Origin: Caballeronia cordobensis
GTDB taxonomy: Bacteria; Pseudomonadota; Gammaproteobacteria; Burkholderiales; Burkholderiaceae
Assembly: GCF_001544575.2 (NCBI RefSeq)
Contig: NZ_FCNY02000001.1
Span: forward strand, 310,001-374,000
Direction of reading: 5' to 3'
Length of the DNA stretch: 64,000 bases
Shown here: positions 27,150 to 36,979 of the stretch, one piece after another
How the letters are laid out: each line of letters starts with the position of its first letter
Position numbering within the stretch: position 1 is the first letter of the stretch
Notes under the pieces: generated by a model
Database searches by the model: none
Told to the model about the DNA's origin: nothing
What the model saw: only the letters and a program-made list of their open reading frames with translations
Translations under genes and position numbers: made by a program

Positions 27150-28910
27150 TCAGGCCTTCTGCAACGCGGCGAGCGCCGCCTCCAGTTCCGCGGGTTCGTA
27201 AGCGGCAAGCACGTCCGCGACGGGCTTTTCCAGCGCCTTGAGGCTCGAACGCAGAATTTCCTGCTTCACGACGAGCAACTGGCTCGGATGCATCGAAAAC
27301 TCGGTGAGCCCGAGCCCGAGCAACAGCCGCGTGACGGCGGGATCGCCCGCCATTTCTCCGCACACCGAAACCGGCACGCCCGCGCGCTTCGCCTCACGCA
27401 GCGTGAACGCGATCAGATTCAGCACCGCCGGATGCAGCGGATCGTACAGATGCGCGACGGCGTTATCGGCGCGATCGATCGCGAGCGTGTACTGGATCAA
27501 ATCGTTCGTGCCGATCGACAGAAAATCGAGCCGGCTGAGGAACAGCCTCACCGCGATGGCAGCCGCGGGAATCTCGATCATCGCGCCAACCTGAATCTGG
27601 CGGTCGTAGGCGGCGCCTTCTTCGTCCAGTTGACGCTTGGCCTCGCGAATCAGATCGAGCGTCTGATCGATTTCGCCCGCGTGCGCCAGCATCGGAATCA
27701 GGATCTTGGTCGGGCCGAACGCCGACGCGCGCAGGATCGCGCGCAGTTGCGTGATGAACATCTGCGGCTCGGACAGGCTCCAGCGAATCGCGCGCAGGCC
27801 GAGCGCCGGATTGGGCGCGGTTTCGTAGCCATCGCCGCCGCTCATCGAATCGAGCGGCTTGTCCGCGCCGACGTCGATCGTGCGGATCGTCACCGGCTTG
27901 CCGTTCATCAGCTCGACCGCGCGCTTGTACGCCTCGAACTGCTCCTCTTCTTCGGGCAACTGATTCTTGTGATTCATGAAGAGGAATTCGGTGCGGAACA
28001 GGCCCACGCCCATCGCTCCCGCTTCGACGGCGACCTGCGCGTCGTCCGGCAACTCGATGTTCGCGCACAGCTCGATCTTCGTGCCGCAGAGCGTTTGCGT
28101 CGGCGAGAATTTCAGGCGCTGCAACTTGCGCTGTTCGAGCAGCTTTTCGCTTTGCCGATACGAATATTCTTCGAGGACGATCGGCGCCGGATCGACGATC
28201 ACGATGCCGTGATCCCCGTCGACGATGATGAGATCGTTCTGGCGAATCAGCACGCTCGCCTGCTGCACGCCGACTGAGGCCGGAATGCCGAGACTGCGCG
28301 CCACGATCGCCGTGTGCGACGTGCGGCCGCCCAGATCCGTGACGAAGCCCTTGAACGCCTGGGTCTTGAACTGGAGCATGTCCGCCGGCGCAATATCGTG
28401 CGCGACGACGATCATCTCGTTGTGGCCGTTGCTCGCCGCCGTGTGCACGACGAGTGACGCGGCCGTCGGCGCGCCCGCGAGCGCCTTCAGCAGCCGTTCG
28501 ACGACCTGTTCGACGTCGGCTTTCCGTTCGCGCAGGTATTCGTCTTCGATTTCGTCGAAGTAGCCGCCGAGAATTTCCAGCTGTTCGGTGAGCGCCCACT
28601 CCACGTTGTAGCGGCGCGTGCGAATGAGATCGATGGTTTCCTGCACGAGCATGGCGTCGTTCAGGATCATCATATGGACATTGATGAACGCGCCCATTTC
28701 ACTGGGCGCGTCGGCGGAAAGGTCTTCGCGCAGCGCTTCGAGCTCCGCGAGCACGGCCGCCTGCGCCGCGTGAAACCGGGCGATTTCCGCGTCGATCTGA
28801 TCGGGTTCGATCAGGTAATGGTCTACGTCGAGCGCCGCGGGCGCGATCAGGTACGCGCGCCCGATGGCGATACCGCGCGAGACGGGAATTCCATGCAGCG
28901 TGAACGACAC
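27150..28910 (-). CDS. ptsI: Phosphoenolpyruvate-protein phosphotransferase (enzyme I)
   Basis: Enzyme I autophosphorylates from PEP and phosphorylates HPr. It has the N-terminal HPr-binding and phosphohistidine domain with GGRTSHTAIVARSLGIPA, and the PEP-binding TIM barrel with GVGLFRTEFLFM, RTIDVGADKPLD, FLSIGTNDLIQYTLAIDR and VCGEMAGDP. GTG at 28910 is chosen because AGGAGG lies five bases before it; the upstream GTG at 28916 overlaps that site. It is separated from ptsH by a terminator. Together with HPr and the EIIA(Man) protein it forms a relay lacking any EIIBC in this window. Confidence 0.95.
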   Translation of the reverse strand: MSFTLHGIPVSRGIAIGRAYLIAPAALDVDHYLIEPDQIDAEIARFHAAQAAVLAELEALREDLSADAPSEMGAFINVHMMILNDAMLVQETIDLIRTRRYNVEWALTEQLEILGGYFDEIEDEYLRERKADVEQVVERLLKALAGAPTAASLVVHTAASNGHNEMIVVAHDIAPADMLQFKTQAFKGFVTDLGGRTSHTAIVARSLGIPASVGVQQASVLIRQNDLIIVDGDHGIVIVDPAPIVLEEYSYRQSEKLLEQRKLQRLKFSPTQTLCGTKIELCANIELPDDAQVAVEAGAMGVGLFRTEFLFMNHKNQLPEEEEQFEAYKRAVELMNGKPVTIRTIDVGADKPLDSMSGGDGYETAPNPALGLRAIRWSLSEPQMFITQLRAILRASAFGPTKILIPMLAHAGEIDQTLDLIREAKRQLDEEGAAYDRQIQVGAMIEIPAAAIAVRLFLSRLDFLSIGTNDLIQYTLAIDRADNAVAHLYDPLHPAVLNLIAFTLREAKRAGVPVSVCGEMAGDPAVTRLLLGLGLTEFSMHPSQLLVVKQEILRSSLKALEKPVADVLAAYEPAELEAALAALQKA

Positions 28911-28978
28911 GCGCACCTCCTCTCATTTTTGATTGTCGCGATCTTTAGCGCCCCCTCGTCGGGCGCAACCGCGCGTTC

Positions 28979-28984
28979 ATTATA
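28979..28984 (-). promoter_or_regulatory. Candidate -10 element of a separate ptsI promoter
   Basis: TATAAT on the minus strand in an AT-rich patch, about 70 bases before the ptsI start and downstream of the ptsH terminator. No good -35 is visible at the right distance, so this is a weak call. Confidence 0.4.
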
Positions 28985-29074
28985 AATTCGAATACGCCGA
29001 TGAGTCCCTGAACACACGGCGGCGGCAGGGCCGGGCCAATTGCCCATTGCGGGCGAGTTGGACGTGCGGATACG

Positions 29075-29101
29075 AAAAAGCCGCGTCGATGCGCGGCTTT
29101 T
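29075..29101 (-). terminator. Rho-independent terminator between ptsH and ptsI
   Basis: GCCGCG and CGCGGC form a stem with a six-base loop, flanked by A-run and T-run, so it can act on either strand. On the minus strand it lies 30 bases after the ptsH stop and ends in TTTTTC. Confidence 0.8.
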
Positions 29102-29130
29102 CACGGAAAACCATTAAGGCGATGAAGCGC

Positions 29131-29400
29131 TTACTGCCCTTCCCCGAACTTATCGGCGATGAGCGCGAGGATCGCCTGCATGGCTTCGGCTTCGTCGGAG
29201 CCTTCGGTTTCGATCGTCACCGAACTGCCGATGCCCGCCGCCAGCATCATCACGCCCATGATGCTCTTCGCGTTGATCCGGCGGCCATTGCGGCTCATCC
29301 AGATTTCGCATTGAAAATTGCCCGCCAGTTGCGTGAGCTTGGCCGAAGCGCGTGCGTGGAGCCCCAGCTTGTTCACGATCGTTGTTTCTTGTTGCAGCAT
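29131..29400 (-). CDS. ptsH: Phosphocarrier protein HPr
   Basis: HPr passes phosphate from enzyme I to EIIA proteins. The phospho-acceptor is His15 in NKLGLHARASA, and the regulatory Ser46 is in INAKSIMGVMML, so both control sites are intact. It has 89 residues. It follows the EIIA gene on the same strand and is followed by an intrinsic terminator. The larger open frame upstream belongs to a different frame of the EIIA gene. Confidence 0.96.
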   Translation of the reverse strand: MLQQETTIVNKLGLHARASAKLTQLAGNFQCEIWMSRNGRRINAKSIMGVMMLAAGIGSSVTIETEGSDEAEAMQAILALIADKFGEGQ

Positions 29401-29437
29401 GATGCTCCGAAACGCTAAATGGAAAAAATGAGCGGCG

Positions 29438-29929
29438 TCAGTGGCTGGCGGCAGCCTTGGCGCTGACGAGATCGGCGCTTGCCGAGCATGCCGGATCGGG
29501 CGAACCGGCGGCTTTGGTCGCGAGCGCGCAGGGATTGAGCGGCGTGGACGAATCCAGTTCCTGGATGCCCTTCGAGCCGCCCTGCAGAATCTTTTCGGTG
29601 AGCGTGTCGAGCGGCGTCGCGCGGTAGCAGACAGCACGCACCAACATGGGCAGATTGCAGCCGGCGAGCACGCGCACATCGGTGTCGTGCAGGCTCGCCG
29701 CGATGTTTGCGGGCGTCGCGCCGAAGACGTCGGTGAGCACGATCGCGCCATTGTCTTCTTTCAGGCGATCGATTTCGGAGCGCGCGAACGCGCGGACTTC
29801 GACGGGATCGCAGTCGGGCGTCACGTCGATGACGCCGATGCGCGCGGGCAAGCCGCCGTAAATATGCGCGATGCATTCGCGTAGTGCGGTGGCGAAAGGT
29901 GCGTGCGCGATGATCAGGATGCCAGCCAT
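29438..29929 (-). CDS. PTS EIIA component, mannose/fructose type
   Basis: This protein is a stand-alone EIIA domain of the mannose family: MAGILIIAHAPFATALRE with acceptor His9, then the middle segment IVLTDVFGATPANIA and the later LVRAVCYRATPLDTL. In beta-proteobacteria this EIIA accompanies ptsH and ptsI without a sugar permease and is thought to serve regulation. The C-terminal 35 residues (from about 130) are a low-complexity extension. The start is set at ATG 29929; the twelve codons upstream are not conserved in type. Confidence 0.9.
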   Translation of the reverse strand: MAGILIIAHAPFATALRECIAHIYGGLPARIGVIDVTPDCDPVEVRAFARSEIDRLKEDNGAIVLTDVFGATPANIAASLHDTDVRVLAGCNLPMLVRAVCYRATPLDTLTEKILQGGSKGIQELDSSTPLNPCALATKAAGSPDPACSASADLVSAKAAASH

Positions 29930-30192
29930 GTCAGGATGTTGCCTCAAGCGACGATTTAGCGACAAAAATCAGACGATTACGCCCGATTTCGCTCGAAAGC
30001 GCGCGAGCGGCGCGGACCACAAAACTAACGTGGCGCTGCCCGGGCGGAAATCAACCGCCCCGCGCCTTCGTTATCCGATATGCGTAAAGACATGATTGCG
30101 CCCCACAACCCAGGCGCCGGGACATCAATTCTAACAGTCTCGCCGGAGCCAGTCTGACGCGGCGTCCGAACGCGTTCCGTGCGCCGGCGGAC

Positions 30193-31149
30193 TCACTGCG
30201 CCGCGCGTTCGAGCGCGTCGATGAACATGCCCGCGACGTCGAAGCCGGTCTGATCCATGATCTCGCGGAAACACGTGGGGCTCGTGACGTTGACTTCGGT
30301 CAGATAGTCGCCGATGGCGTCGAGCCCGGCCAGCAAGAGACCGCGCGCCTGCAGCACTGGCCCGAGCGTCTCGGCGATTTCGCGATCGCGCGCCGACAGC
30401 GGCTGCGCGCGGCCCAGGCCGCCCGCCGCGAGATTGCCGCGCACTTCGCTGCCCTGCGGAATGCGGGCGAGCGAATACGGCACCGGCTGCCCGCCGATCA
30501 CGAGAATGCGCTTGTCGCCGTCCTTGATCTCGGGAATGAACTTCTGCGCCATCACCGTACGCGCGCCGTCTTCGGACAGCATCTCGACGATCGAGCCGAG
30601 ATTCATGCCGTCCGCCTTCACGCGGAAGACGCCCATGCCGCCCATGCCGTCCAGTGGCTTCAGGATGACGTCGCCGTGCTCGGCATGGAATGCGCGCAGA
30701 CGCGCGGCGTCGCGCGTGACGAGCGTCGGCGTGACGAACTGCGGCCATTCCGCGATGGCGAGCTTCTCCGAGTGATCGCGGATCGCCTGCGGCTTGTTGA
30801 AGACGCGCGCGCCGTTGCGCTCGGCGATCTCCAGCAGCCAGGTCGCGTTCACGTATTCGAGATCGAACGGCGGGTCCTTGCGCATCAGCACCGCATCGAA
30901 ATGCGTGAGCGGCAGATACTCGGCCTGCTCGGCCGCGTACCACGGAAAGCGGTCGCTGTTCGCCTCGTCGCCGACGATCGCGAAGCGCCGCGCGCTCGCC
31001 TCGACCGTCGCGCCCGTCCACGCGAGATGCTGCGGCTCGCACGCGTAGAGCACGTGGCCCCGCCGCGCGGCTTCGGCCATCATCGCGTAGGTCGTGTCCT
31101 TGTAGATCTTGAAGCGATCGAGCGGATCGGCGATAAAGAGGATGTTCAT
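30193..31149 (-). CDS. gshB: Glutathione synthetase
   Basis: This ATP-grasp enzyme joins gamma-glutamylcysteine and glycine. Visible: [24 protein letters not shown] at the start, [27 protein letters not shown] (ATP-grasp loop), and the C-terminal [16 protein letters not shown]. Length is 318 residues. It lies 62 bases downstream of gshA on the same strand, so the two glutathione steps are probably co-expressed. Confidence 0.97.
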   Translation of the reverse strand: MNILFIADPLDRFKIYKDTTYAMMAEAARRGHVLYACEPQHLAWTGATVEASARRFAIVGDEANSDRFPWYAAEQAEYLPLTHFDAVLMRKDPPFDLEYVNATWLLEIAERNGARVFNKPQAIRDHSEKLAIAEWPQFVTPTLVTRDAARLRAFHAEHGDVILKPLDGMGGMGVFRVKADGMNLGSIVEMLSEDGARTVMAQKFIPEIKDGDKRILVIGGQPVPYSLARIPQGSEVRGNLAAGGLGRAQPLSARDREIAETLGPVLQARGLLLAGLDAIGDYLTEVNVTSPTCFREIMDQTGFDVAGMFIDALERAAQ

Positions 31150-31211
31150 GGCAATTTGCTAGTTCGGTGCGCGGCCTGCGAGCTTACCGCAAGCCGCACT
31201 TTCGCACCTGA

Positions 31212-32501
31212 TCACACCTGAATGGCTTCGGGATCGGTCTTTTCGAGTTCGACCGACGCCGCCAGCAACCCGAGCCGCGCCACCACGCCATACATGTAGA
31301 AGCGGTTCGGCGGCGCCGCGCCGGGCTTGGCGTGCGTGTCGGGCAGCGCCGTGTGCTCGAAGCCGAGCGGGACGAAATGCATGCCCGGCGCATTGAGGTT
31401 CTGATCGCGCTCGCGCGACTCGTGCACGCGATAGAAGCCGCCGACCACATACCGGTCGATCATGTACACCACTGGCTCGGCGACCGCGTCTTCCACGCGC
31501 TCGAAGGTGTGCACGCCTTCCTGCACGATCACGTCGTGTACTTGCAGGCCTTCCTTCGCGTCGTTCATCTTCGTGCGCTCGCGCTTGGTCAGCGCGGCGA
31601 CCTCGCTCGCGTCGTGCACGGTCATCACGCCCTTGCCGTAGGTGCCGGCGTCGGCCTTGATCACCACATAAGGACGCTCGCTGATGCCGTACTCGCGATA
31701 CTTCTTCGCGATCTTCTTGAGCACGCCGTCGATGGCTTCCGCGAGCGCTTCCTCGCCCGTGCGCGCTTCGTAATCGACCCCTTCGACGTGCGCGAAGTAC
31801 GGATTCACCATCCACGGATCGATTTCGACCATCTTCGCGAACTTCTTCGCGACGTCGTCATAGCAGGAGAAATGCGTTGACTTGCGGCGCACGGCCCAGC
31901 CCGCGTGCAGCGGCGGCAGCAGATACTGCTCGTGCAGATTTTCCAGCACGGGCGGAATGCCGGCGGACAAATCGTTGTTGAGCAGGATCGAGCACGGATC
32001 GAAATTCTTCAGTCCGAGACGCCGCGGCGTGCGTTCGAGCGGTTCCAGCACGATCTTCTGGCCGTCGGCGAGCGCGATCGTCACGGGGCCGTGAATGTTC
32101 TCGTCGAGCGTGCCGAAGCGCACGTGCAGTCCGGCTTGCCGCATGATCAGCGCGAGCCGCGCGACGTTCTCCAGATAGAACGCGTTGCGCGTGTGGCGCT
32201 CGGGAATGACCAGCAGATTCTTCGCGTCGGGGCAGATTTTCTCGATGGACGCCATCGCGGCCTGCACCGCGAGCGGCAGCACTTCCTGCGGCAGATTGTT
32301 GAAGCCGCCGGGAAAGAGATTGGTATCGACCGGCGCGAGCTTGAACCCCGCGTTGCGCAGATCGACCGAACAGTAAAACGGCGGCGTGTGCTCTTGCCAT
32401 TCGAGCCGGAACCACCGTTCGATGGCGGGCATGGCCTCGAGAATTTTCCGCTCGAGATCGAGCAGCGGGCCACTTAACGCCGTAACTAAGTGCGGAACCA
32501 T
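31212..32501 (-). CDS. gshA: Glutamate-cysteine ligase (proteobacterial GshA_ABCD type)
   Basis: This is the first and rate-limiting step of glutathione synthesis. The sequence is the beta-proteobacterial class, unrelated in length and motif to the E. coli enzyme: HTPPFYCSVDLRNAGFKLAPVDTNLFPGG near the N-terminus, VIPERHTRNAFYLENV, ILLNNDLSAG, and YVVIKADAGTYGKGVMTV as the ATP-grasp-like loop. It has 429 residues. ATG 32501 is used; the upstream frame to 32744 shows no family similarity and holds the amtB terminator. Confidence 0.94.
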   Translation of the reverse strand: MVPHLVTALSGPLLDLERKILEAMPAIERWFRLEWQEHTPPFYCSVDLRNAGFKLAPVDTNLFPGGFNNLPQEVLPLAVQAAMASIEKICPDAKNLLVIPERHTRNAFYLENVARLALIMRQAGLHVRFGTLDENIHGPVTIALADGQKIVLEPLERTPRRLGLKNFDPCSILLNNDLSAGIPPVLENLHEQYLLPPLHAGWAVRRKSTHFSCYDDVAKKFAKMVEIDPWMVNPYFAHVEGVDYEARTGEEALAEAIDGVLKKIAKKYREYGISERPYVVIKADAGTYGKGVMTVHDASEVAALTKRERTKMNDAKEGLQVHDVIVQEGVHTFERVEDAVAEPVVYMIDRYVVGGFYRVHESRERDQNLNAPGMHFVPLGFEHTALPDTHAKPGAAPPNRFYMYGVVARLGLLAASVELEKTDPEAIQV

Positions 32502-32713
32502 GAATTTCTCGCGAGCTTTGCGTGGAACCGGAAGCGGCTTTCGCCGAACACCGGGAGGGAAAGATTGTAGAGCAATTGCTTTGCCTAATTGGGTATGAAC
32601 CGCCAATTGACAAGGTTTCCCGGCCTTGCAGCGCAATGCTCGCAAGGAAATCCGACTATCGTTCCCATAGTGCCGGTCCGGCCTTCGACGAAACCCGGAC
32701 GAAAACCTCCGGC

Positions 32714-32742
32714 CAAAAAAATGCCCGCCTGGAAAGGCGGGC
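32714..32742 (-). terminator. Rho-independent terminator of glnK-amtB
   Basis: GCCCGCCT and AGGCGGGC (loop of four bases) at 32723-32742 are followed on the minus strand by a run of seven T. It sits about 60 bases after the amtB stop and separates amtB from gshA. Confidence 0.85.
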
Positions 32743-32800
32743 AAAGTCGCTGCGCTCGTTGCTTTGCGCCGCGACCGGCGCGCCGGTCGCAGCGATTGTC

Positions 32801-34258
32801 TTACTCGACGTGCTCGCCATGCAGCGTGACGTCGAGGCCTTCGCGCTCCTGTTCTTCGGTGACGCGCAGGCCCATCGTCATGTCGATGACCTTGAGCAGG
32901 ATGAAGCTCACGACACCGCTATAGACCAGCGTGACAATGACACCCTTCGCCTGCACCAGCACGCTGCCGTCGAAGCCGCCGATATCCTTCACCGCGAACA
33001 CGCCCGTCAACAGCGCGCCGATGATCCCGCCGACGCCGTGCACGCCGAACGCGTCGAGCGAATCGTCATAGTTGAACTTGTGCTTGAGCCACGTTGCCGA
33101 CCAGAAGCAGACCACGCCCGCGACGATGCCGATCACGATCGCGCCCGTCACGCCGACGAAGCCCGAAGCCGGCGTCACGGCGACCAGACCCGCGACCGCG
33201 CCCGAAATGATGCCGAGCACCGAAGGCTTGCCCTTCGTGATCCACTCCGCGAACATCCAGCCGAAGGCGGCGAACGCGGTGGCGATCTGCGTCGTGAGCA
33301 TCGCGAAGCCGGCACGGCCGTCTGCGGCGACCGCGGAGCCCGCGTTGAAGCCGAACCAGCCGACCCACAGCATCGATGCGCCGATCAGCGAGAGCACGAG
33401 ATTGTGCGGCGCCATCACCTCACGGCCATAGCCGACGCGCTTGCCGAGCACGAGACAGCACATCAGGCCCGCGATACCCGCGTTGATGTGCACCACCGTG
33501 CCGCCCGCGAAGTCGAGCACGCCCGCCGATGCCAGCCAGCCGGTCGGTTCCCAGACCATGTGCGCGATCGGCGAATAGACGATCAGCGACCACAGCGTCA
33601 TGAACACGAGCATCGCGGAGAACTTCATGCGGTCGGCGAACGCGCCGGTGATGAGCGCCGGCGTGATGATCGCGAACGTGAGCTGGAACGCGAAGTAGAC
33701 CGACTCCGGAATCGTCGAGGCGAGGTGGCTCACGGAGAGCGTCGTCGCCTTGTCGCCCTTGATGTAGGCCATGCCGTGCAGGAACACGCGCGAGAAGCCG
33801 CCGAGGAACGAACCGCCCGGTGTGAACGCGATGCTATAGCCGACCACCGTCCAGAGAATCGTGATCAGGCAGCAGATCGCGAAGCTCTGCATCACGGTGG
33901 CGAGCACGTTCTTCTTGCGGACCATGCCCGCGTAGAAGAGCGCGAGGCCGGGAATCGTCATGAACAGCACGAGCGCGACGGAAGTGAGCATCCAGGCGGT
34001 GTCGCCGGAGCTGATCTTCGACGAATCGACCATGAACGGCTCGGTCGGCGCGGCAGGCGCGGCGTCCGATGCGGCCGCGGCAGCGTCCGCCGACGACGCC
34101 ATCGCCGTGTTGGCGCTTGCGGGCGCGCTTGCAGCCGTATCCGACGATGCAGCCGCCGACGCGGCGGCCGGCGCGGACGCATCCTGAGCGAGCGCGGTGC
34201 CGGCATTGGCGCCGAGCAGCGCGGCCGCCATGCACAGTGACATCAAAAAGTTACGCAT
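32801..34258 (-). CDS. amtB: Ammonium transporter
   Basis: This is an inner-membrane ammonium channel. A signal peptide (residues 1-25) is followed by an unusual Ala/Ser-rich stretch of about 45 residues before the Amt core. The core has about eleven helices and the two pore histidines in VVHINAGIAGLM and FGVHGVGGI, plus FYAGMVRKKNV and FAFQLTFAIITPALI. ATG 34258 has GAGGAAC upstream and is preferred to ATG 34282. It follows glnK by about 30 bases, so GlnK can gate it. A terminator follows. Confidence 0.95.
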   Translation of the reverse strand: MRNFLMSLCMAAALLGANAGTALAQDASAPAAASAAASSDTAASAPASANTAMASSADAAAAASDAAPAAPTEPFMVDSSKISSGDTAWMLTSVALVLFMTIPGLALFYAGMVRKKNVLATVMQSFAICCLITILWTVVGYSIAFTPGGSFLGGFSRVFLHGMAYIKGDKATTLSVSHLASTIPESVYFAFQLTFAIITPALITGAFADRMKFSAMLVFMTLWSLIVYSPIAHMVWEPTGWLASAGVLDFAGGTVVHINAGIAGLMCCLVLGKRVGYGREVMAPHNLVLSLIGASMLWVGWFGFNAGSAVAADGRAGFAMLTTQIATAFAAFGWMFAEWITKGKPSVLGIISGAVAGLVAVTPASGFVGVTGAIVIGIVAGVVCFWSATWLKHKFNYDDSLDAFGVHGVGGIIGALLTGVFAVKDIGGFDGSVLVQAKGVIVTLVYSGVVSFILLKVIDMTMGLRVTEEQEREGLDVTLHGEHVE

Positions 34259-34289
34259 TCTTCTGGTTCCTCTTATCGCCAATTTCTTG

Positions 34290-34685
<396 letters not shown>

Positions 34686-34750
34686 TTACCGCCACGTCCG
34701 CCCTGCCGGGCCGCTCAGAGAAGCGTGCTGAAATGCCGCGCGCCATTTAT

Positions 34751-34765
34751 GCAACTCGTATGCCA
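34751..34765 (-). promoter_or_regulatory. Sigma54 (-24/-12) promoter of glnK-amtB
   Basis: On the minus strand the sequence reads TGGCAT, five bases, TTGC, matching the RpoN consensus (TGGCAC-N5-TTGC) with one mismatch. The start of transcription would lie near 34739, about 110 bases before glnK. This fits known NtrC/RpoN control of glnK-amtB in proteobacteria. Confidence 0.75.
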
Positions 34766-35040
34766 TGCGAGTATTCATGCGGCTTTGCGCGATTTTTACG
34801 AAACCTTCAGCGGAGGGGTCGGCCGAACGGCCAACGCGCGTCTCGCGTGCTGGCGCCGGGGTAGGTTCATTGCTAGAGTGGTCGCAGGGTCCCGTAAAAA
34901 GGGGCATGGGCGGACAACGCGAGGGCGCGGCAGCGCTAAAATCGCGGCGCCTCAAAGGTGCTTCGAGGTGCGTCCGGTCGCCATGCGGCGCGCACCAATA
35001 TCGATCATTCGATAATTCGGGGCACTGACCTAACAATGAA

Positions 35041-35057
35041 TGCACTTTCTTTGTGCA
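35041..35057. promoter_or_regulatory. NtrC-like palindrome
   Basis: TGCACT, five bases, TGTGCA: a perfect palindrome in its outer bases and two mismatches from the NtrC site TGCACC-N5-GGTGCA. It is about 300 bases upstream of the glnK transcription start and also sits immediately before ubiK, so which gene it serves is open. Confidence 0.45.
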
Positions 35058-35072
35058 AGAAGGGAGAAAACA

Positions 35073-35339
35073 ATGAAGCAGCCCAACGACGTGTTCAACG
35101 ATTTGCAGCAGAAGATGAGCGAACTCTTCAAGAACTCGCCCGCGAAAGATGTCGAACGGAACATGAAGGCGATGCTGTCGCAGGGCTTTTCGAAGCTCGA
35201 TCTCGTCACGCGCGAGGAATTCGACACGCAGACGCAGGTGCTCGTGCGCACCCGCGCCCGCCTGGAAGAACTCGAAAAGCGCGTCGCGCAGCTCGAACAG
35301 CGCCTCGCGGGCGGTGGAGCATCCTCCGCGCAAGACTAA
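35073..35339 (+). CDS. ubiK: Ubiquinone biosynthesis accessory factor UbiK (BMFP family)
   Basis: This is a small helical protein of 88 residues. Its second half is a coiled coil (TQVLVRTRARLEELEKRVAQLEQRL), and the N-terminal helix contains FNDLQQKMSELFKNSPAKDVERNMKAMLSQGF, both characteristic of the BMFP/UbiK family, which organises the ubiquinone biosynthetic complex. AAGGGAG precedes ATG 35073; the ATG at 35040 lies in the putative operator and is not used. It is upstream of comM on the same strand. Confidence 0.9.
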   Translation: MKQPNDVFNDLQQKMSELFKNSPAKDVERNMKAMLSQGFSKLDLVTREEFDTQTQVLVRTRARLEELEKRVAQLEQRLAGGGASSAQD

Positions 35340-35434
35340 CGGCGCCGGGAGCGCCTAACGCATACCTCGGCTAGCGAGCCGTGAGTTTCTAGTTTTATTG
35401 CCGGCGCGGTCGTTGCGCCGATTTAGGTGAAATC

Positions 35435-36979
35435 ATGTCGCTTGCCGTGGTCCGCAGCCGCGCGCCCGCTCCTGGGCGCGCGCCCGAAGTCGTCGTCGAA
35501 GTTCATCTCGCTAATGGGTTGCCGTCGTTTTCCATCGTCGGCCTGCCCGATCTCGAAGTCCGCGAAAGCCGCGAGCGCGTGCGCGCCGCGCTGCAGAACT
35601 GCGGCTTCGACTTTCCCGTACGCAGAATCACCGTCAATCTCGCGCCCGCGGATTTGCCGAAGGAATCCGGCCGCTTCGATCTGCCGATCGCGCTCGGCAT
35701 TCTCGCCGCGAGCGGGCAGATTCCGGCGGAGTCGCTGGCGCATCGCGAATTCGCCGGAGAGCTGTCGCTGACCGGCGCGCTGCGCCCCATGCGCGGCGCG
35801 TTCGCGATGGTCTGCGGCGCGGCGCGCCAATACGCGTCGCTGCGAGAGCCCGACGCGCGCATCCCCGAAATCTACGTGCCGCTCGCGAGCGCGGCGGAGG
35901 CGGCGCTCGTGCCCGGCATCGACGTCTTCGGCGCGGCCGATCTGCCGACGCTCTGCGCGCATCTCAACGGCGTGCCGGATGCGCGGCTGAGACCGGTCGA
36001 AGCGGCGACGCTCGCGCCCCAGCCAGCGTCGAGCGCCGATCTCTCCGACGTGATCGGTCATCCAGCGGCACGGCGCGCGCTCGAAGTCGCAGCCGCGGGC
36101 GGTCATCACTTGCTGATGGTCGGCCCGCCCGGCGCGGGCAAGTCGATGCTCGCCGCGCGCCTGCCGGGCTTGCTTCCGCCCATGAGCGACGACGAAGCGC
36201 TCACGTCCGCCGCAATCCTCTCGGCGAGCGCGGCAGGCTTTACGCCCGAGCAATGGCGGCGCAGGCCGTTTCGCGCGCCGCATCATTCGTCGAGTGCGGC
36301 GGCGCTCGTCGGCGGGCGCAATCCGCCGCAGCCGGGCGAAATCACGCTCGCGCATCTCGGTGTGCTGTTCCTCGACGAACTCCCGGAATTCGATCGCAAG
36401 GTGCTCGAAACCCTGCGTGAGCCGCTCGAAGTCGGACAAATCACGATCTCGCGCGCTGCACAGCAGGCGGATTTTCCCGCCGCGTGTCAGCTCGTTGCGG
36501 CGATGAATCCGTGCCCGTGCGGCTGGCGCGGCGATCCGGGCGGACGCTGCCGATGCTCGCCCGATGTCGCCGCGCGCTATCTGCGCAAGCTATCGGGACC
36601 GCTGATGGACCGCATCGACATTCAGATCGAATTGCCGGCGCTGTCGCCCGCCGAATTGTCGGCGCGGGGCGCGGAGCGTGGCGAATCGAGCGCGATGGTC
36701 GCGGCGCGCGTCGCCGCCGCCCGCGACATTCAGGCGCGGCGTCAGGGCAAAACCAATCGCGAACTGGACGGCCGCCAGGCCGACGACGTATGCCGCCCGG
36801 ATTCAGCCGGCGAGGCGTTGTTGCGCGCGGCAGGCGAGCGGTTCGGCTGGTCGGCGCGCGCGTACTACCGCGTGCTGAAGGTCGTGCGCACGATTGCGGA
36901 TCTCGCCGGCGCGGAGATGCCGGAAGTCTCGCACGTCGCCGAGGCGGTGCAGTACCGGCGCGCGCTCACGGTCGCGTAA
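35435..36979 (+). CDS. comM: YifB/ComM family Mg-chelatase-like AAA+ ATPase
   Basis: This is a hexameric helicase-like ATPase implicated in branch migration during natural transformation. Order: N-terminal Lon-protease-like domain (SLAVVRSRAP, VVVEVHLANGLPSFSIVGLPD, up to about residue 170), an AAA+ core with Walker A GPPGAGKSM near 228 and Walker B LGVLFLDELPEF, and a C-terminal Mg-chelatase-like domain with AAMNPCPCGWRGDPGGRCRCS. Length of 514 residues is normal. With comF elsewhere in the window it forms part of a competence gene set found widely even in species not known to transform. Confidence 0.94.
   Translation: MSLAVVRSRAPAPGRAPEVVVEVHLANGLPSFSIVGLPDLEVRESRERVRAALQNCGFDFPVRRITVNLAPADLPKESGRFDLPIALGILAASGQIPAESLAHREFAGELSLTGALRPMRGAFAMVCGAARQYASLREPDARIPEIYVPLASAAEAALVPGIDVFGAADLPTLCAHLNGVPDARLRPVEAATLAPQPASSADLSDVIGHPAARRALEVAAAGGHHLLMVGPPGAGKSMLAARLPGLLPPMSDDEALTSAAILSASAAGFTPEQWRRRPFRAPHHSSSAAALVGGRNPPQPGEITLAHLGVLFLDELPEFDRKVLETLREPLEVGQITISRAAQQADFPAACQLVAAMNPCPCGWRGDPGGRCRCSPDVAARYLRKLSGPLMDRIDIQIELPALSPAELSARGAERGESSAMVAARVAAARDIQARRQGKTNRELDGRQADDVCRPDSAGEALLRAAGERFGWSARAYYRVLKVVRTIADLAGAEMPEVSHVAEAVQYRRALTVA

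Noticed and set aside
30042..30061. GGGCGG hairpin between gshB and the EIIA gene
   Set aside because: A six-base stem without a T-run; not supported as a terminator.
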